This document shows positions 48,107 to 61,331 of a stretch of 64,000 nt of DNA, in pieces. The position numbers and the translations under genes were made by a program. Under the pieces are notes generated by a model, which ran no database searches, had not been told where the DNA came from, and saw nothing but the letters and a program-made list of their open reading frames with translations. The stretch spans positions 14,573,856-14,637,855 of the forward strand of contig NC_079368.1 in NCBI RefSeq assembly GCF_021018895.1, read 5' to 3'. This stretch comes from Seriola aureovittata. Lineage: Eukaryota > Chordata > Actinopteri > Carangiformes > Carangidae. The first letter of the stretch is position 1, and each line of letters begins with the position of its first letter.

Positions 48107-49786
48107 ATGTCCACGGCTAACGTTAGCGATGACATCCAAGTGAAGTTTCCCCTGCACTCCGCAGTGTGGGAGAATGATTACAGGAAACTGGAAGAACAAA
48201 TAACGATACCACAGGTTGGTAAATGCACTGAATATGCTGCTAGCCCTACACACTCATGCTTGTTAGCGACAAGGACCCAGGAGTGAGCGGTTTAATCTCC
48301 GTAGCCATCTAGTTAAAGTAGGCCAGTCGTGTTGACAGATGCGCCCTAAGCATCAGACACAGATGACGTTTGAAATGTTTATGAAGACGAGAAGTTAGCT
48401 GTTCATTGAGCAACATGTTTGCAAGTTTAAAAAATGCACTAAAGACTGATTGCCTGTTTCCAGGTGTAGTATAATCTACAAACCCAATCCAGTAGATCAA
48501 CATAGTATACATTTGAGTAGATATGATGACATAAGAAATGCTTTAGCTATATACACATTTGTGGTATATTGTGCATCTGACTATCATATGAATTGTGTAA
48601 TTATAATTTTAAAATTTAAAAGCTCAAAGACTATAATGATGAATAAAATCTTTGTAATCTTCTGACTAATCTAACAAATTATTACTACTAGTTTTCAAAT
48701 GCATCAATAATCTTGTAATAATACTGTGTATTGTTGCAATATAATGACTATGATCCAGTCGCTCTAAAACAATGCTGATCAATAACACATTTACCTCAGC
48801 AGCATGACTCATATGAAGGCCAGACATGATGGTGGGTCTTGTCACCGTACTGACTGCTGCAGTCCTATGTCATTATCAGTGTTGACCTAATGCTCTTTTG
48901 TTCATACAACAGCTTGTCATGTTTTACTACAGTATTTAGTCTAACCAGGTGTCTAGATTATGTGACACAAACAAAAGTGCAGGGGAAACATCTGGGTCTT
49001 TCTTTGATTTACTTAGAATGGCATCGAGACTGTGGATCCCAGGGGTCGGACACCTCTGCACTTGGCTGTGTCACTTGGGCACCTGGAGTCAGTGAGAGTC
49101 CTTTTGAGACACGGCGCTGAAGTGACTAAAGAAAATGCCAAGAACTGGACAGGTTAGTTTTAAAACTTTTTACAGAACAGACGAGGAATGATACCGTGAA
49201 TGTTTTCTTCACTTCTCTTGCAGATTTTCAAGGATTTACTTGATCACTTAGATCCCTTTGTTCATTAATCCAAGCATCATCTGCTGTTAATGGTGTTTCT
49301 GGTAGAAAATGCATATCCACGCTCTGACTGACAGTAAAATAGTTTCACTTTCCTTGGTTATTACCGTCATTGTTTAGGTTCTTTAATGGATAATCGCTGC
49401 TCTTGGGGAGCAGATGTGATAACCTTAAAAGGTTTAGTGGTTTGTTTATGCTTGTCTGTCTCTGTACAGTGCTGCAGGAGGCAGTCAGCACCGGAGATCC
49501 AGAGATGGTTCAGTTAGTGCTTCAACGCAGAGACTACCTCAAAGCCTCCACTGCTCTGGGAGGAGTGCCTGAGCTGCTGTCAAAGATCCGAGAGGTTTTA
49601 CTTTATATGTTTTCCCATTGTCTTGTCATCCATCTGTACGGGTGAATCGAAACATTTACTGGTAAAAGAAATAACTGGTTTATTGTCGTTTGATCCACAG
49701 TCTCCAGACTTCTATATGGAAATGAAGTGGGAATTCACCAGTTGGAGTAAGTTCTTCTGTCTGTGTCTGTGTCTGTGTCTGTGTCT

Positions 49787-49848
<62 letters not shown>

Positions 49849-51127
49849 ATAAAATGTGTGTATGATTGGTAACCTGTGCTAGTAGTATGACAAAGAAGGT
49901 ATTTGCAAATGTGCTCTAATGTAACGCCCTTTGGTTAAATATCTACACAAGATACAAAATATTTGCCAACCAGGAGGTTGCTTCAGGTCATACAGGAAAA
50001 ACTGCATACCTGCCTCTTTTTGTCAGTGAAGTTTTTGTTTTTGTTTAGTAATGAGTCACATTGTTTTTCATGTGCGGATACATTTCTTTCCATTGTGGGA
50101 CATTCATATGCTGTGGCTTCACAGTCCCTCTTCTGTCCCGGGTTTGTCCAAGTGATGTTTGTCGCATTTGGAAAAGTGGCGCCAGCCTGCGAGTGGATGC
50201 CACTCTTCTAGGCTTTGAAAACATGACCTGGATCAGAGGCCGTAGAAGCTACATCTTCAGAGGAGATGGTGTGTTTTTTAACTCTCTCACACAAAAAAGC
50301 TCGCTCTGTGATTTATACTTTTTCTGTAAAATGATTTAAGTCCATCCCTGACTGTATTTGTACAGACTCGTGTGCCGAGTTGATGGAGGTGAACCACGAC
50401 GATGAAGTAGTGGACACTGAACGCTTCAACATCTCTCAAGAAATGGAGGATGTCACACTAGAGTCAATGCAGCCAGCTGAACAGGAAGTTGCCAAAAGGT
50501 TGACTACTCCCATTGTCAACACCTACTTGGACACCAAGGATATTGCTTTTGAGAGGCAAGAGTCACACCTTTCTCTCACAACATGCACAAATATAACTTC
50601 CTTTGATCAAACTCAAAGTGACAGTATTTTATGAGCATTTCCACACTTGTTTTAACATCATCACTGACTGAGGGAGGATACTGTGTAAACTTATCAGGCT
50701 TATCAATCATTATTTTCACTGATCTCTGAGTGGTACTTCCAGTGTCACTCTTAGTATCTAATCATCTGAAATTCAATATTTATACCAACTTACTCGTTCA
50801 AAGGTTGTTCGTCATCTGTCATGTAATTGGCATGAGATATTATATTGTCATCATATTATCTTGCTAATCTACACATCATATTAATAATAATAAAACATCA
50901 GTGATGACAGCATGCCATATTTGTTTATTTTTATCCTGAACTAAAGAATATGATAGAATAAGATAATATGAAGAATATGATTTTGCCTGTAATCCTGATT
51001 TGTGATTTGTGACAACTTCATGTTTTTGACTGTTTTTTTCCACAGGAACAAATCTGGGATATGGGGCTGGAGAACTGACAAAACTGAAGTGGTCAATGGA
51101 TTTGAAGCAAAGGTTCCCAGAAGTTTT

Positions 51128-51167
<40 letters not shown>

Positions 51168-53017
51168 TAGAAGTGAAGTCACTGAAAATTGAAAACAGCC
51201 CATTTATAATAGTATCTGACATTGGATTCTCGTTGTTTTCTCAGGTTTTCAGTGTGAACAATGTAAATGTGGTGATCAGGACAAGGACAGAGCATCTTAC
51301 AGACGAGGAGAAAGCCAGGATAAAGAGTGAGTGCAAAATATTCCTCATGTATAATGTTTTTATACCCCTGTTTTTCAATGATTGATTGAGAGAACTAAAG
51401 TTAGACGCTTTTGTTCAAAGGTGAGAGGAACATCCTGGAGTCTCTGCTGGGGACTGTGGAGCAGCACATAAGTGCACAAGGGGTAACACATACATTCAGT
51501 AATTATGTTCAAATGATGTATTTTGTTCCCACCGGCAGCTCATTTGATAGGACTGCTTGACTTCACAGGACCTTACTCTCGAATATGCAACTGCCACCAA
51601 TCCCACTGCCATCACGCCAGAGGAATATTTTGATCCCGACTTTGACCTTGGGAACAGAGACATCGGCCGACCCATTGAACTAAGCATTCGAACACAGAAG
51701 TAAGACACACCTTTTTAAGGTTATAATAACTAATACTTCCTCATAGCTGTGTGTTATCATGGAGTTAAGTGGTGTGCAATGCTTCCTGTAATCTTGTCTT
51801 GTGCAGGTTCAAAGGTACATTGTGGATGAGTGAGGAACATCCCCTGTCCCTGGTGGAGCAGGTAACCCCCATTATTGACCTCATGGCTCGGACAAGTTCC
51901 CATTTTGCGCGGTTACGAGACTTTGTAACCCTAAAGTTTCCTCCAGGATTTCCTGTTAAAATAGGTATGTGAGGTTTCTATAGAGACGTCACTTTCAAGA
52001 AGTATTTTCATTGCTCTTCTCGTCTCTTTTTTTTTTTTTTTTTTTTTTTTAAACATCTAATCTGTTATTCTCTTGCAGAGATTCCCCTGTTTCATGTACT
52101 GAATGCCAAGATTACATTTGGTAATGTAAATAAATGCAGTACTGCAGAGGAAGTGAACACACCACCAGCAGCCACGCCAACATCCTCAGGGGAAGATGAA
52201 GAAGCGGCAGGTAGGAATTCAGACAGTTTGACCACCGTATTAAAACAAAAAATTGTCTTCTTTTTTTTTTTAACTATGTCTGTGATTTTTTTTTTTTTTT
52301 TGGTTTCCTCCCATCCAGCATTGCCTCCGTTTCAAGTGTGTCCCTCAGTGTTTGTGGTGCCTGGCAGTTACCACCGCAGAGGGGGCAGCCGCCACACGCC
52401 CATGTCCAACAATGATGAGGAGATTTTGCAGTACGCCATCCACCAGAGTCTCCTGGAGTCTCGCAGAGTCCCGGGCCAGGTCAGAACAATAATCACTCGG
52501 CTCACCATTTTCCCGTGCTGACCTTGATTGTGGAGTTCATTCCATCACTTAACCCCCCTCCCCTTATGTTCGTGTCATTGTAGGAGGGGTCCGGGGATGA
52601 AGCTGATGGGGAATTCAGTGATATAATCCCCAGTAGCCAGAGTGACAGGTAGGCGCACAGGTTAAGGTTGCTAGCATAACAATTGCATAATTACATGTGG
52701 TAAAAGCAACAATCCTTGCTACTTACATGAAACTGAATATCTGTTCACTGCCTGTATGTGTCAGTAAAAACCACAGTACAGAGCTGGATCTCACTCTCTC
52801 CTGTCCGTGTCATTCTAGGAGTATCCCAGAGGGGGTGCTAGTGGAATATGGAGACACCTCCAGCCCCGCCAGCTCCATCTCTGCCTCTAGCCCCGACACA
52901 GACCTCCGCCTGGCCATGGCGCTCTCCGCACGAGCTCAGGAGGAAGAGGAGAGGATGAGGAAGCAAGAGGAAGAGGAGCTGGAGAGGATATTGCAGCTAT
53001 CGCTCACTGAGCAGTAA
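48107..53017 (+). CDS. ankrd13a: Ankyrin repeat domain protein 13A
   Basis: Ubiquitin-binding adaptor; in mammals it binds K63-linked chains on activated receptors such as EGFR and controls their internalisation. Exons: 48107-48214, 49017-49152, 49470-49594, 49701-49746, 50125-50268, 50366-50555, 51046-51112, 51245-51326, 51421-51482, 51569-51699, 51807-51964, 52079-52210, 52319-52479, 52584-52648, 52819-53017, totalling 1806 nt and 601 aa. Ankyrin repeats are near residues 45-105 ([21 protein letters not shown]), followed by the family core ([40 protein letters not shown]). UIM-like motifs are [27 protein letters not shown] and [12 protein letters not shown]. The UIM that human has between the first and last pairs is not visible. 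The exon 6 donor appears to be GC. A weak GT 6 bp downstream would add two residues. Confidence 0.96.
49757..49847 (+). repeat. (GTGTCT)n/(GT)n microsatellite beside an ankrd13a donor
   Basis: Hexamer 'gtgtct' repeats pass into pure GT repeats, starting about 10 bp after the exon 4 donor at 49747. Length changes here would sit very close to a splice site. Confidence 0.9.
50556..50557 (+). other. ankrd13a: Probable GC splice donor in ankrd13a
   Basis: The exon 6 end reads TTTGAGAG|GCAAGA, and joining to 51046 gives [12 protein letters not shown], aligning with the family without gaps. The competing GT at 50562 (GTCACA) is a poor donor and would insert Q-E. Confidence 0.65.
51131..51165 (+). 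repeat. Poly-T tract in ankrd13a intron 7
   Basis: Uninterrupted run of 35 T beginning 18 bp after the exon 7 donor. A second T-run of 24 lies at 52027-52050, upstream of the exon 12 acceptor. Both are simple repeats. Confidence 0.9.
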
Positions 53018-54714
53018 AAGGAATAAGAGGGAATAATAGTACAACTTTTCCAGATTCAGAAACAACCACCACACCTCAGTTCTCCTTCCTAACCACTGTA
53101 GTCATCTATGCAACTGCAGATTTCTTTCTGTAACAGATCATTCTTGCACAGGCAATATCAAACCCTCGGTATCCAATATTTTCCAAAAGGTATTTTTGGT
53201 AAGAGCATACTCCTTTTATATATTTCTATCTCAGCATAGGGCGTCTCCATCCTCAAGCTTGATTCATGGACTCTTTGAGATAATTTCAAGTGGGTTCTAC
53301 TTTTTATTTATTTATTTTCTTTTCCAATTCAGAGTCACAGCAGCAACCCACATGTGTCGATCGCATCGTCATCCGTAGTGCGGTCGAGTCAGTGTAATTA
53401 AGGTCCTTTGAACAAAAATGTTTGACTACTCCAGGTGACTTCATGTAGTGTTGGCACTCAGATGTGGCACTTAAGGTCCAGAAACTGTTGTTTTTTTTGT
53501 TTTTTTATTTGTTGTTGGGGTTTTTTTTACTGGTACCTGTCGCCTACTCTGGATCTAAAGAGACAGATTTGAGTGTTTTCACTGGGATGTCTTCCCACAG
53601 AGTCACTTTGTTGAGGACCATGGGCTCACTGAAAAACAGAAATCTCAGGGTTTCAATTTTACACATTTTCCCTTCACTTTGGAATTTGTTAGTTAATCAG
53701 GTGTAAAAACTATCGATAATTGTAGGTAAATGTTTCTGTGGTGCATCATTCATGCATATCACTCTCTGCCATACAAATATTAATTCAGAAAGTTGAGTTC
53801 ATTGAGTCAAAAGTTCATAAGTTCTTGCATGTTCCTTGTACTTCGACAATGTACACTCTACAGATGGGTAGACAAAAGCATGTTGCCATGAAAGAAACTT
53901 TAAATTGGCTGTATGGTAACGTAATATCTTTGCTGCATCAAGAATAGGGGTTTAACGTTCCTTTTTGTTTATTTGAACATTTTCTCTGCTTTCACGGTGA
54001 GACACAAATATGTCCTGTATTTGTGTTAACTGTCACTGAGCAACTTTAAGCATTATCACCTCCATTCAACAATGCAATAGCAGAGACCAGTCTGTCTGTG
54101 GTTCTACAGCCGTCATGCAGCTTACAAGCAGTCACACAACCAGTGTAACAGAGAGTTTTTCTGATTCCTAAGGGCAGTCTGCCTTATGTAGCCATGAACA
54201 ACTTTAGACCTCCGAGCAGAGGAAAAGACAGCACAGGCTGAAAGGTCCGGTGTAGCCTCCACATGTAGGATTAGTTTCTTCAGCATGTGCCAACAGATTG
54301 CTTTGCTCCGATAACAGTTGGTGGGAGTGAGGGGTGGTGCCACTCAGACTAAACTTTCTGAAAAAAAAAAAAAAAAGTTTTTTCTAATTTTGTAACTTAA
54401 AAACAAGATGAAGAGGGTGATGCTGAGTAACATGCATTAACCACTATAGTTGATTTCACTGACAACCAACCACTTATCAAAGGTCTGTCTGTGTTGCTGC
54501 TTCTGTCTTTCAGGGGCTTCAGCTGAAAAATCATTAATTACAATGATCAAATTGCCAAACTGCTGAACAGTCGACTTTAAAAAAAAAAAAAAAAAAAGGC
54601 TAGCTTTGGTTAATTTAATGCAAATGTTTGTAATGCACCGCTCAAGCTGCAAAGTTTTTTTTTTTTAATATGTTAAAGTTTTAAGAAAATGTGTTGGTTT
54701 CAAAATGTTTCTAA

Positions 54715-54720
54715 AATAAA
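54715..54720 (+). terminator. ankrd13a: ankrd13a poly(A) signal
   Basis: AATAAA in 'ctaaaataaaagcac', about 1.7 kb after the stop codon. The interval 53018-54714 contains only A- and T-runs and no other gene, consistent with a long 3' UTR. Confidence 0.6.
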
Positions 54721-55950
54721 AGCACTTTATTTCCATGAAGACTAAATGGGACTTTGTTTGAGTAGGTTTACATTGTCAGGTGAAGTGTTAACACGTCCAA
54801 GACAAGAAAAGCTTCATATGATTTATCAGCAGTGAAAGGATTTCTTGGTTTGCTAGAAGCTGAATATGCTCATTGCCATTTCAGTCCAAACATGGACTCT
54901 GGATATAGCACATAATCAAAGCATACTGTTGGACAATTGGATTGTGCAGGATGCACAGCTACAACACAGGAGGAATCTGTTCTAAAAACAGAAATAGATG
55001 CTGTTGCTGTTTAAATAAAGTCCGAATGGGTACTAGTGTCAATGAAAAGATTTCTAAATTCACTCTGCCTCACTTTAATTTTATTATTATTCATGTTTTT
55101 GTTGCCTGTTCAGTCAACCTAGTTCACTGTTGGTAGTTAATTTAGACTAACTGTATATCACAGAATCAAGTGTAAAGCAGGCCAACCTCATCTGATAAGA
55201 TGATGATGATGATGATGATGATATATGGGTCTTTCAGAGAGACAAATTTAGAGAAAACAATCAGACACATTTCATAGAACCACATCATCTTAACCAGAAC
55301 GAGAGCCTTTATCAACAGCGTTTCCACTCATGAAACTAATGAGAGCTCTCCCACTGTAGTGTAGTTTTTTTTTATGCTTGCAGGACTCAATGTTATTAAC
55401 ACATTTCCATTTAAAAAGGGCAAAAAGATCAACAAAATACTCCTACTTACAGCATTCCCTTTAGTATTAAATTCCTTAAATGTCACACAAGCAAATAACT
55501 AAAGAAAGATTTCCATATTTAGAGAACATACCTAATTACAGCATTTACCTTAAATGTTAAGCCCTAATAAATAAATGTAAAAAAAAATCTAATAATTTTT
55601 AATAAATAATTTATCTTATTATATAGGCCTACCCCTTTTTTTTAACAAATGTCAATAAATAGAGAAATTACATCATATCAAAAATAGTAAGGTGACTCTA
55701 AAACACACAGTAACTTTTGAATGACCTGATTTTATGACTGAAGTTAAACCTCAGCTGGTAGTTATTTGTGCAGTCTGGGTGTTTTCAGTGAGGCCTCTCG
55801 GCAGGTAGGTGGCAGAGCTCTCCCCTCAGCCCGGTCCCGTCCGGAGGTTTCTGCTGGACCCGGGGCCGATCAGATCCTCGGTGCTCGGTGCAGGTGTCAC
55901 TGTGCACCGGGACCACAGCACATTTGTCCCCGCGCCTCTTTTATCTCCTC
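54721..55950. other. Intergenic region between converging ankrd13a and micropeptide gene
   Basis: AT-rich sequence with a short (GAT)n repeat at 55199-55222. The left part may contain the 3' UTR of the micropeptide gene on the minus strand. I see no exon or known mobile element. Confidence 0.4.
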
Positions 55951-55957
55951 CAGGTTT

Positions 55958-56488
<531 letters not shown>

Positions 56489-57029
56489 AGTGGTGGAGGC
56501 TGGAGGAGGAGGATGATGATGAGAGTGAAGCGTTTCTTCTTCCGCTGTAGGATCTGGGTCCTAAGGCCGTTTGATTATTGTACTGACTCTTACAATTGAA
56601 ACGATCAGGAAGTCGATGAATCAATTTGTCAACTGACAGGAAGTTAACTGGCAACTGTTCTAATAAAAGATAAATCACTTAAGTCATTTGGAAACACTTT
56701 ATTTTACAGGTCAATTTTTTCTTTTACATTATTCATCCATAAGTTTTTTTTTCTTGAAATAAATACAAGTAAGTATTTGTTTTATTATATATTATAGTAA
56801 ATTTTATTCTTCATTAATTTTGAATTGTCTTGTTGTTGTTGCATCTTGTAGCACATGGTTGTGTGTAGGCCTACCAACTTAACTCTGTTAATCCTACATT
56901 AAGTAGTAGCATCAAATCAAATTATGTCGTTATTTCCAGGAAACTTTCTGGGAAATTATTATGAAATTAGAGACATGTAAAATAAAATGTTACATATTTT
57001 ATTTAAGCAAAAGTGGTCCTAACATCTCA

Positions 57030-57184
57030 AATGTAAGTTTTCTTAGTCCACAATAGTAAATTGGATTTCTGCACGAACTGTAATAATGGCATTTAAAAAA
57101 AATTGAACAAGCAATTAATAAATTACTCAGGAAAGAATTTAAGAAAAAAAATGATAGCGAAAATAATGATTCATTGCAGCTCTA
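57030..57184 (-). mobile_element. MITE end fragment (hAT-like)
   Basis: The stretch ending 'gaaaataatgattcattgca' plus 'gctcta' resembles the reverse complement of the terminal sequence of the hAT-like element at 57225. Only one end is convincing. Confidence 0.35.
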
Positions 57185-57224
57185 ATGTGGTCATGCCAGT
57201 CAGTGTGTCCTCTGTGAATTACTG

Positions 57225-57510
57225 GTTGTGGGGCTGCGATTGTTTTCATTATTGAGTACTGTGCCAATTATGATCTTGATTGACTGATTAATCATTTAGT
57301 CTATAAAATTTCAGAAAATACAGAATAATTCCCATCAGAATTTCTCAAAGTCACATCTACAGAATCGTTTGTTTTGTCTGACCAACAGTGAAAAACCCAA
57401 AGATACTCACTCTACTATGGAGAGATGACACAAAGATTAACACAGTTAATCATAGCTGATTAATTTTCTGTCGATAGACTAATAGATTAATCAGTGGTCT
57501 CAGCTCTAGC
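57225..57510 (+). mobile_element. Non-autonomous hAT-like MITE
   Basis: Starts 'ggggctgcgattgttttcat' and ends 'gattaatcagtggtctcagc'. Internal phrases are 'ctataaaatttcagaaaata', 'tttgtctgaccaacagtg' and 'aattttctgtcgatagacta'. It is the same teleost family as the copy in tchp intron 1. No transposase is encoded. Confidence 0.65.
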
Positions 57511-58439
57511 TGGCTGATCTATACATAACTGCATGGACCTTTCTGCAGCTGGTGACAGCATCAGGGTCCTGGAAGCTTCAGGTGTTTCCTGGTAGGTTGA
57601 CTGTGGAAATACAAAGTGTATAAAATCTCTCCTCTTACTGGTAACCATCAAACAAGTGTGAGGCCTCCATCACATTTCCCATTTCTGAAATGCCAAAGAG
57701 CAATGAAGAATAGATATAAAGGTCACCCTCCTTGGGGTTATATCCTTATATAATCACTCTGCATGACTGATGTATATGGCCTTTACCTTCATCCTCTATA
57801 GAACTTAAGTGCACAGCATTACAAACACTTATAGCTCTTAATTATATGCCAGAGAAGCTTAATGAGCATTAGGAAATGTCACTCACGGTGGCCTGAAATT
57901 AAACCTGGAGACTTCCTGGATAAATTCATCACAACAAGAAAACATTTCATTATCGCATGAACTCCAAGGTCCTTTTTTAATAGGATATCTGAAGGCATTT
58001 AAACTGAACTGAACAGATTTGTGTGTTATGACTTGAAAGGACACTTGACAGACTTAATAAGCTTAATAAGAAATTCACTTTTTTTAGTTATAAACTTATT
58101 GTCGGCATGATTCTGTGACTGTCATGTTTTTTATCTGTTCCTTTTCATCAATGGATTTGAACATTGTTATGACAGCAGACAAGAGGAAATGTTACATAAC
58201 TACTTGTTGATGTGTTATGTTATGACATCATGTCACACAAATACTTGTCTATTGTTTCATTTATGTGCAGTACAGCACATTGAACTCCGAGGTGTTTATG
58301 AAAACAACAGTAACTGGAGTATTCAGTCAGCTGAAGCTGTCTAACAATTCAACTTCCGAGTCTCATCACTGTTTTATTTGACTGTAAAGAACATAACTGG
58401 TCTTTAGACTCCAGTAGGTGTAGCCTGATTCAACTGACA

Positions 58440-58740
58440 AAGTCAGGTGACACCGTTAGTGGCCTCTGGAGTCATGTTGAAGTGTATTAGACCAAATATC
58501 GTTCCAAAGTCAAATATTGCTGTTAGGTTTGGCTTAAATGTCCTTTTTAGCCGCAGCATGACTCCAGGGATGCTAATGTCGGTCTGTCATTCCTCCACTT
58601 TAGTCCAGACTGAAAACAACTATGTAATTTTGCATAAACATTCATGGCTCTCACAAAATGAATCCTAATGACTTTGGTATTCCCTGACTTTTTATAGTGC
58701 CATCAGGTCAAGATTTCACTTATAGTAATATATCTCAGTA
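58440..58740 (+). repeat. Dispersed teleost repeat, LINE-tail type
   Basis: Carries 'gactccagggatgctaatgt', 'ccactttagtccagactgaa', 'atgaatcctaatgactttgg' and 'gccatcaggtcaagattt'. It belongs to the same broad repeat family as 7490-7905. It is degraded and non-coding. Confidence 0.65.
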
Positions 58741-61330
58741 TACTGAGTTTTTTGTTTTTTCTAGTAATCCTATAATTTTTTGATCTGGTGCAATTATCAG
58801 ATCACATAGTGTGGATTTGTCCAGTACTCACTGCATAGTCGTACTGTATACTGTATACTCATAATAACTGTAGACTCATAGGTCCTTTTGATTGGCCGAT
58901 GAGAAACAGGGCTAATTTCAAAGAATGTGTAGCCTCCACCTTTCTGCGTGGCGAGTCCTCTCAGGAGATTTTGTTTCCCTCCTCTGTTCATGCACATTTG
59001 TCGGGCCTCAAACACTCCCACTTGTACAAGAGGTTGGATTAAATTTCCCATCACAATATATTTTTTCTGGAAAACCAAATGACATTTAAAAAACTCTTTC
59101 CGTGAGTGTTTCGGTTGATCCAGCAAATTCGCGCAAATTCCTGACAAATCACAACAAAGAGACAAAGATTGTATAAAGATCCAGTATAGCCATGAATCAG
59201 TCCTGCTCACTGATGTATGACATAACTCAGACTGCTCTACTACACTCTAAAAGGAGATATACCATGGTATAAAAAGTATGCATGCACCAGATGGAGTCAT
59301 GATATACACAGTATATGTATTTAGTAATTTTCCCCTTAATATACTGTTTGTCAAGCTGTTCATGCCAGGTAGAGGAGAAACCATCTATTTAGCAGTGTCT
59401 CTTTTATGTGTTTCCTGTGCTTGCCTGTTCTCTACTTCAATAGCAGTCACTGACACAAAAGGGCTTTGATCTGCACGTCTATCAACCAGCAGCTCAGTAA
59501 GGAATCATATGTTCCCAACAACCTTCTACCCGCGTACACGTTCATACCTGCCATCCTTGAAATGGTTGGGCCTTAACCAGGAATGAAAAACAGTTGAATA
59601 AGTAAAGATCTGAAGGGCGCCGTGAGCATTTGAAGGTAAAGGCTGCTCTATTCCCCTGTATGTTGATGGATTCTGGATATTGCAAATTAGCCTGTTAATT
59701 AAAAAATCTAATGGAGGTGAGCAGCAACAGCCTTTACAAAGACATGACCATCACCATATGGAGATTTACAAGAACAGATCTCGTATGCGGTCTCCTGCAC
59801 ATTTACAATTCAGAAAAAAATACAGTGTCTGTTTTAATATAGATAGTGGAATTCAGCTGCTTAAAATACTGTATGTGTTTGTTTTTATTCAAGCTTAACC
59901 CCCAGGAATGAAAATAAGCAGAAAGATGAAATATGTAATTTATACTGTTATTAATTTATACACATCTTACTACAGAAACCATGTTGAAGAGGACTGAAAT
60001 CAAACAACAATCATCACCTTGCACACCACATTATTCTCAGAATATAAACAAAGTATAAAGCGCTTTTTAGATAAATTAACACATGTGACTAAGACATTTT
60101 ATACTGTATATCTGCAAGAACATTTGAACAGTCTTCAATTAAAGAGTGAAAACATTGTCTGGAGAGGCACAATATCAATAAATAGCAATACAACCTTTAC
60201 AATTTTGTACATACAGTGTAATAATTAGGCAAATTAAGGCAAAACAGTCTATCTGGAGTTAAATGAAGCCATCAGATGAAGACCAAAAAGTTCATTTTGA
60301 ATTTGAAAAACTACAGTAATACACAAACAGTTGCACATAGTTAAAATAGCTTCTTAATATATCAAAGCTCCTACTTTCTATGTGAAGTATACTCTCTAAT
60401 TATAATTGGAAGATTATTATTTTAACGTGGTCTTTGTCTGAGTGCCTCACTCACCTCCGTTTCAAACACTTGTAGGGAAAAACAACATTTTTTAGCAGAT
60501 ATTCCAGCAGCTGGCATGAAATCCTATACAAGCACTGTATTACAGATCTACTGTATAAATATAAAATACAGCATTGAAAAAGAAAATAAAGTATGGGCTG
60601 TAATTTAATGTGATTTAGGTTTGGTCCCATTTAATCTCTCTCCTCGTCGGCTGAGAGGTGCTGACAAATTTGACATGAAAAACTTAAGCAGACATGCTCC
60701 ACAGTATGTTGGTGACTGAATGGATAAACGACCAACTGAACAAAGTTTTTTTTTTTTTTATTACATGTAATTGAATGCGAAACGCTACTCCAATGATTAG
60801 TTGTAAAAACCTGTGTCAACCACACTGTTGCTTCAAGTGAAACAGCGGTGTTTTGCCGAGCATGCAGAGCTGATTTCATTAATCTTTCACAACGTACAGA
60901 AAATATAGAACTTAATAGAAAAAGGCCCCATGCAATGGAAATGATGTGCTGAGTGTTACATATAGAAATACATGTTTAGATTTTCCTTGGCATCATGTTC
61001 TTGTGAGATAAATACAGCTGATTAAGGGAGGAGACCGTCCATTGAGTTTACTACTGACTCCTACAAACACAAATGGCAACATGTGAAAGCTATAAACTGT
61101 CCTGGTGAAGTACTGCAGGTAAATCTGAATCATACATACCATACAGCTGAGATATGAGTATTGCTATCTCAGTTCCTCGTAGAATTACAAATTTAGCAGC
61201 ATTTACTATTTAGTAGAGTGTGCATGTGCTGTGAAAGTTGGCATGATCCACATCATGAGCAGGGAACAGTCACAATGTCAGATCATGTAAAACAGTGGTT
61301 TGAATGGCAATCTACTGGTGTGTTATTCTC
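58741..61330. other. Intergenic region upstream of slc6a4 3' end
   Basis: About 2.6 kb with scattered short ORFs, none with recognised similarity or splice context. The right part (60000-61300) may include the slc6a4 3' UTR on the minus strand. Confidence 0.4.
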
Positions 61331-61331
61331 T

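Noticed and set aside
58797..59210. 137-codon minus-strand ORF in the intergenic region
   Set aside because: No recognisable domain, no splice partners, and neighbouring sequence is repeat-derived. It may be a decayed element, but I could not name one.
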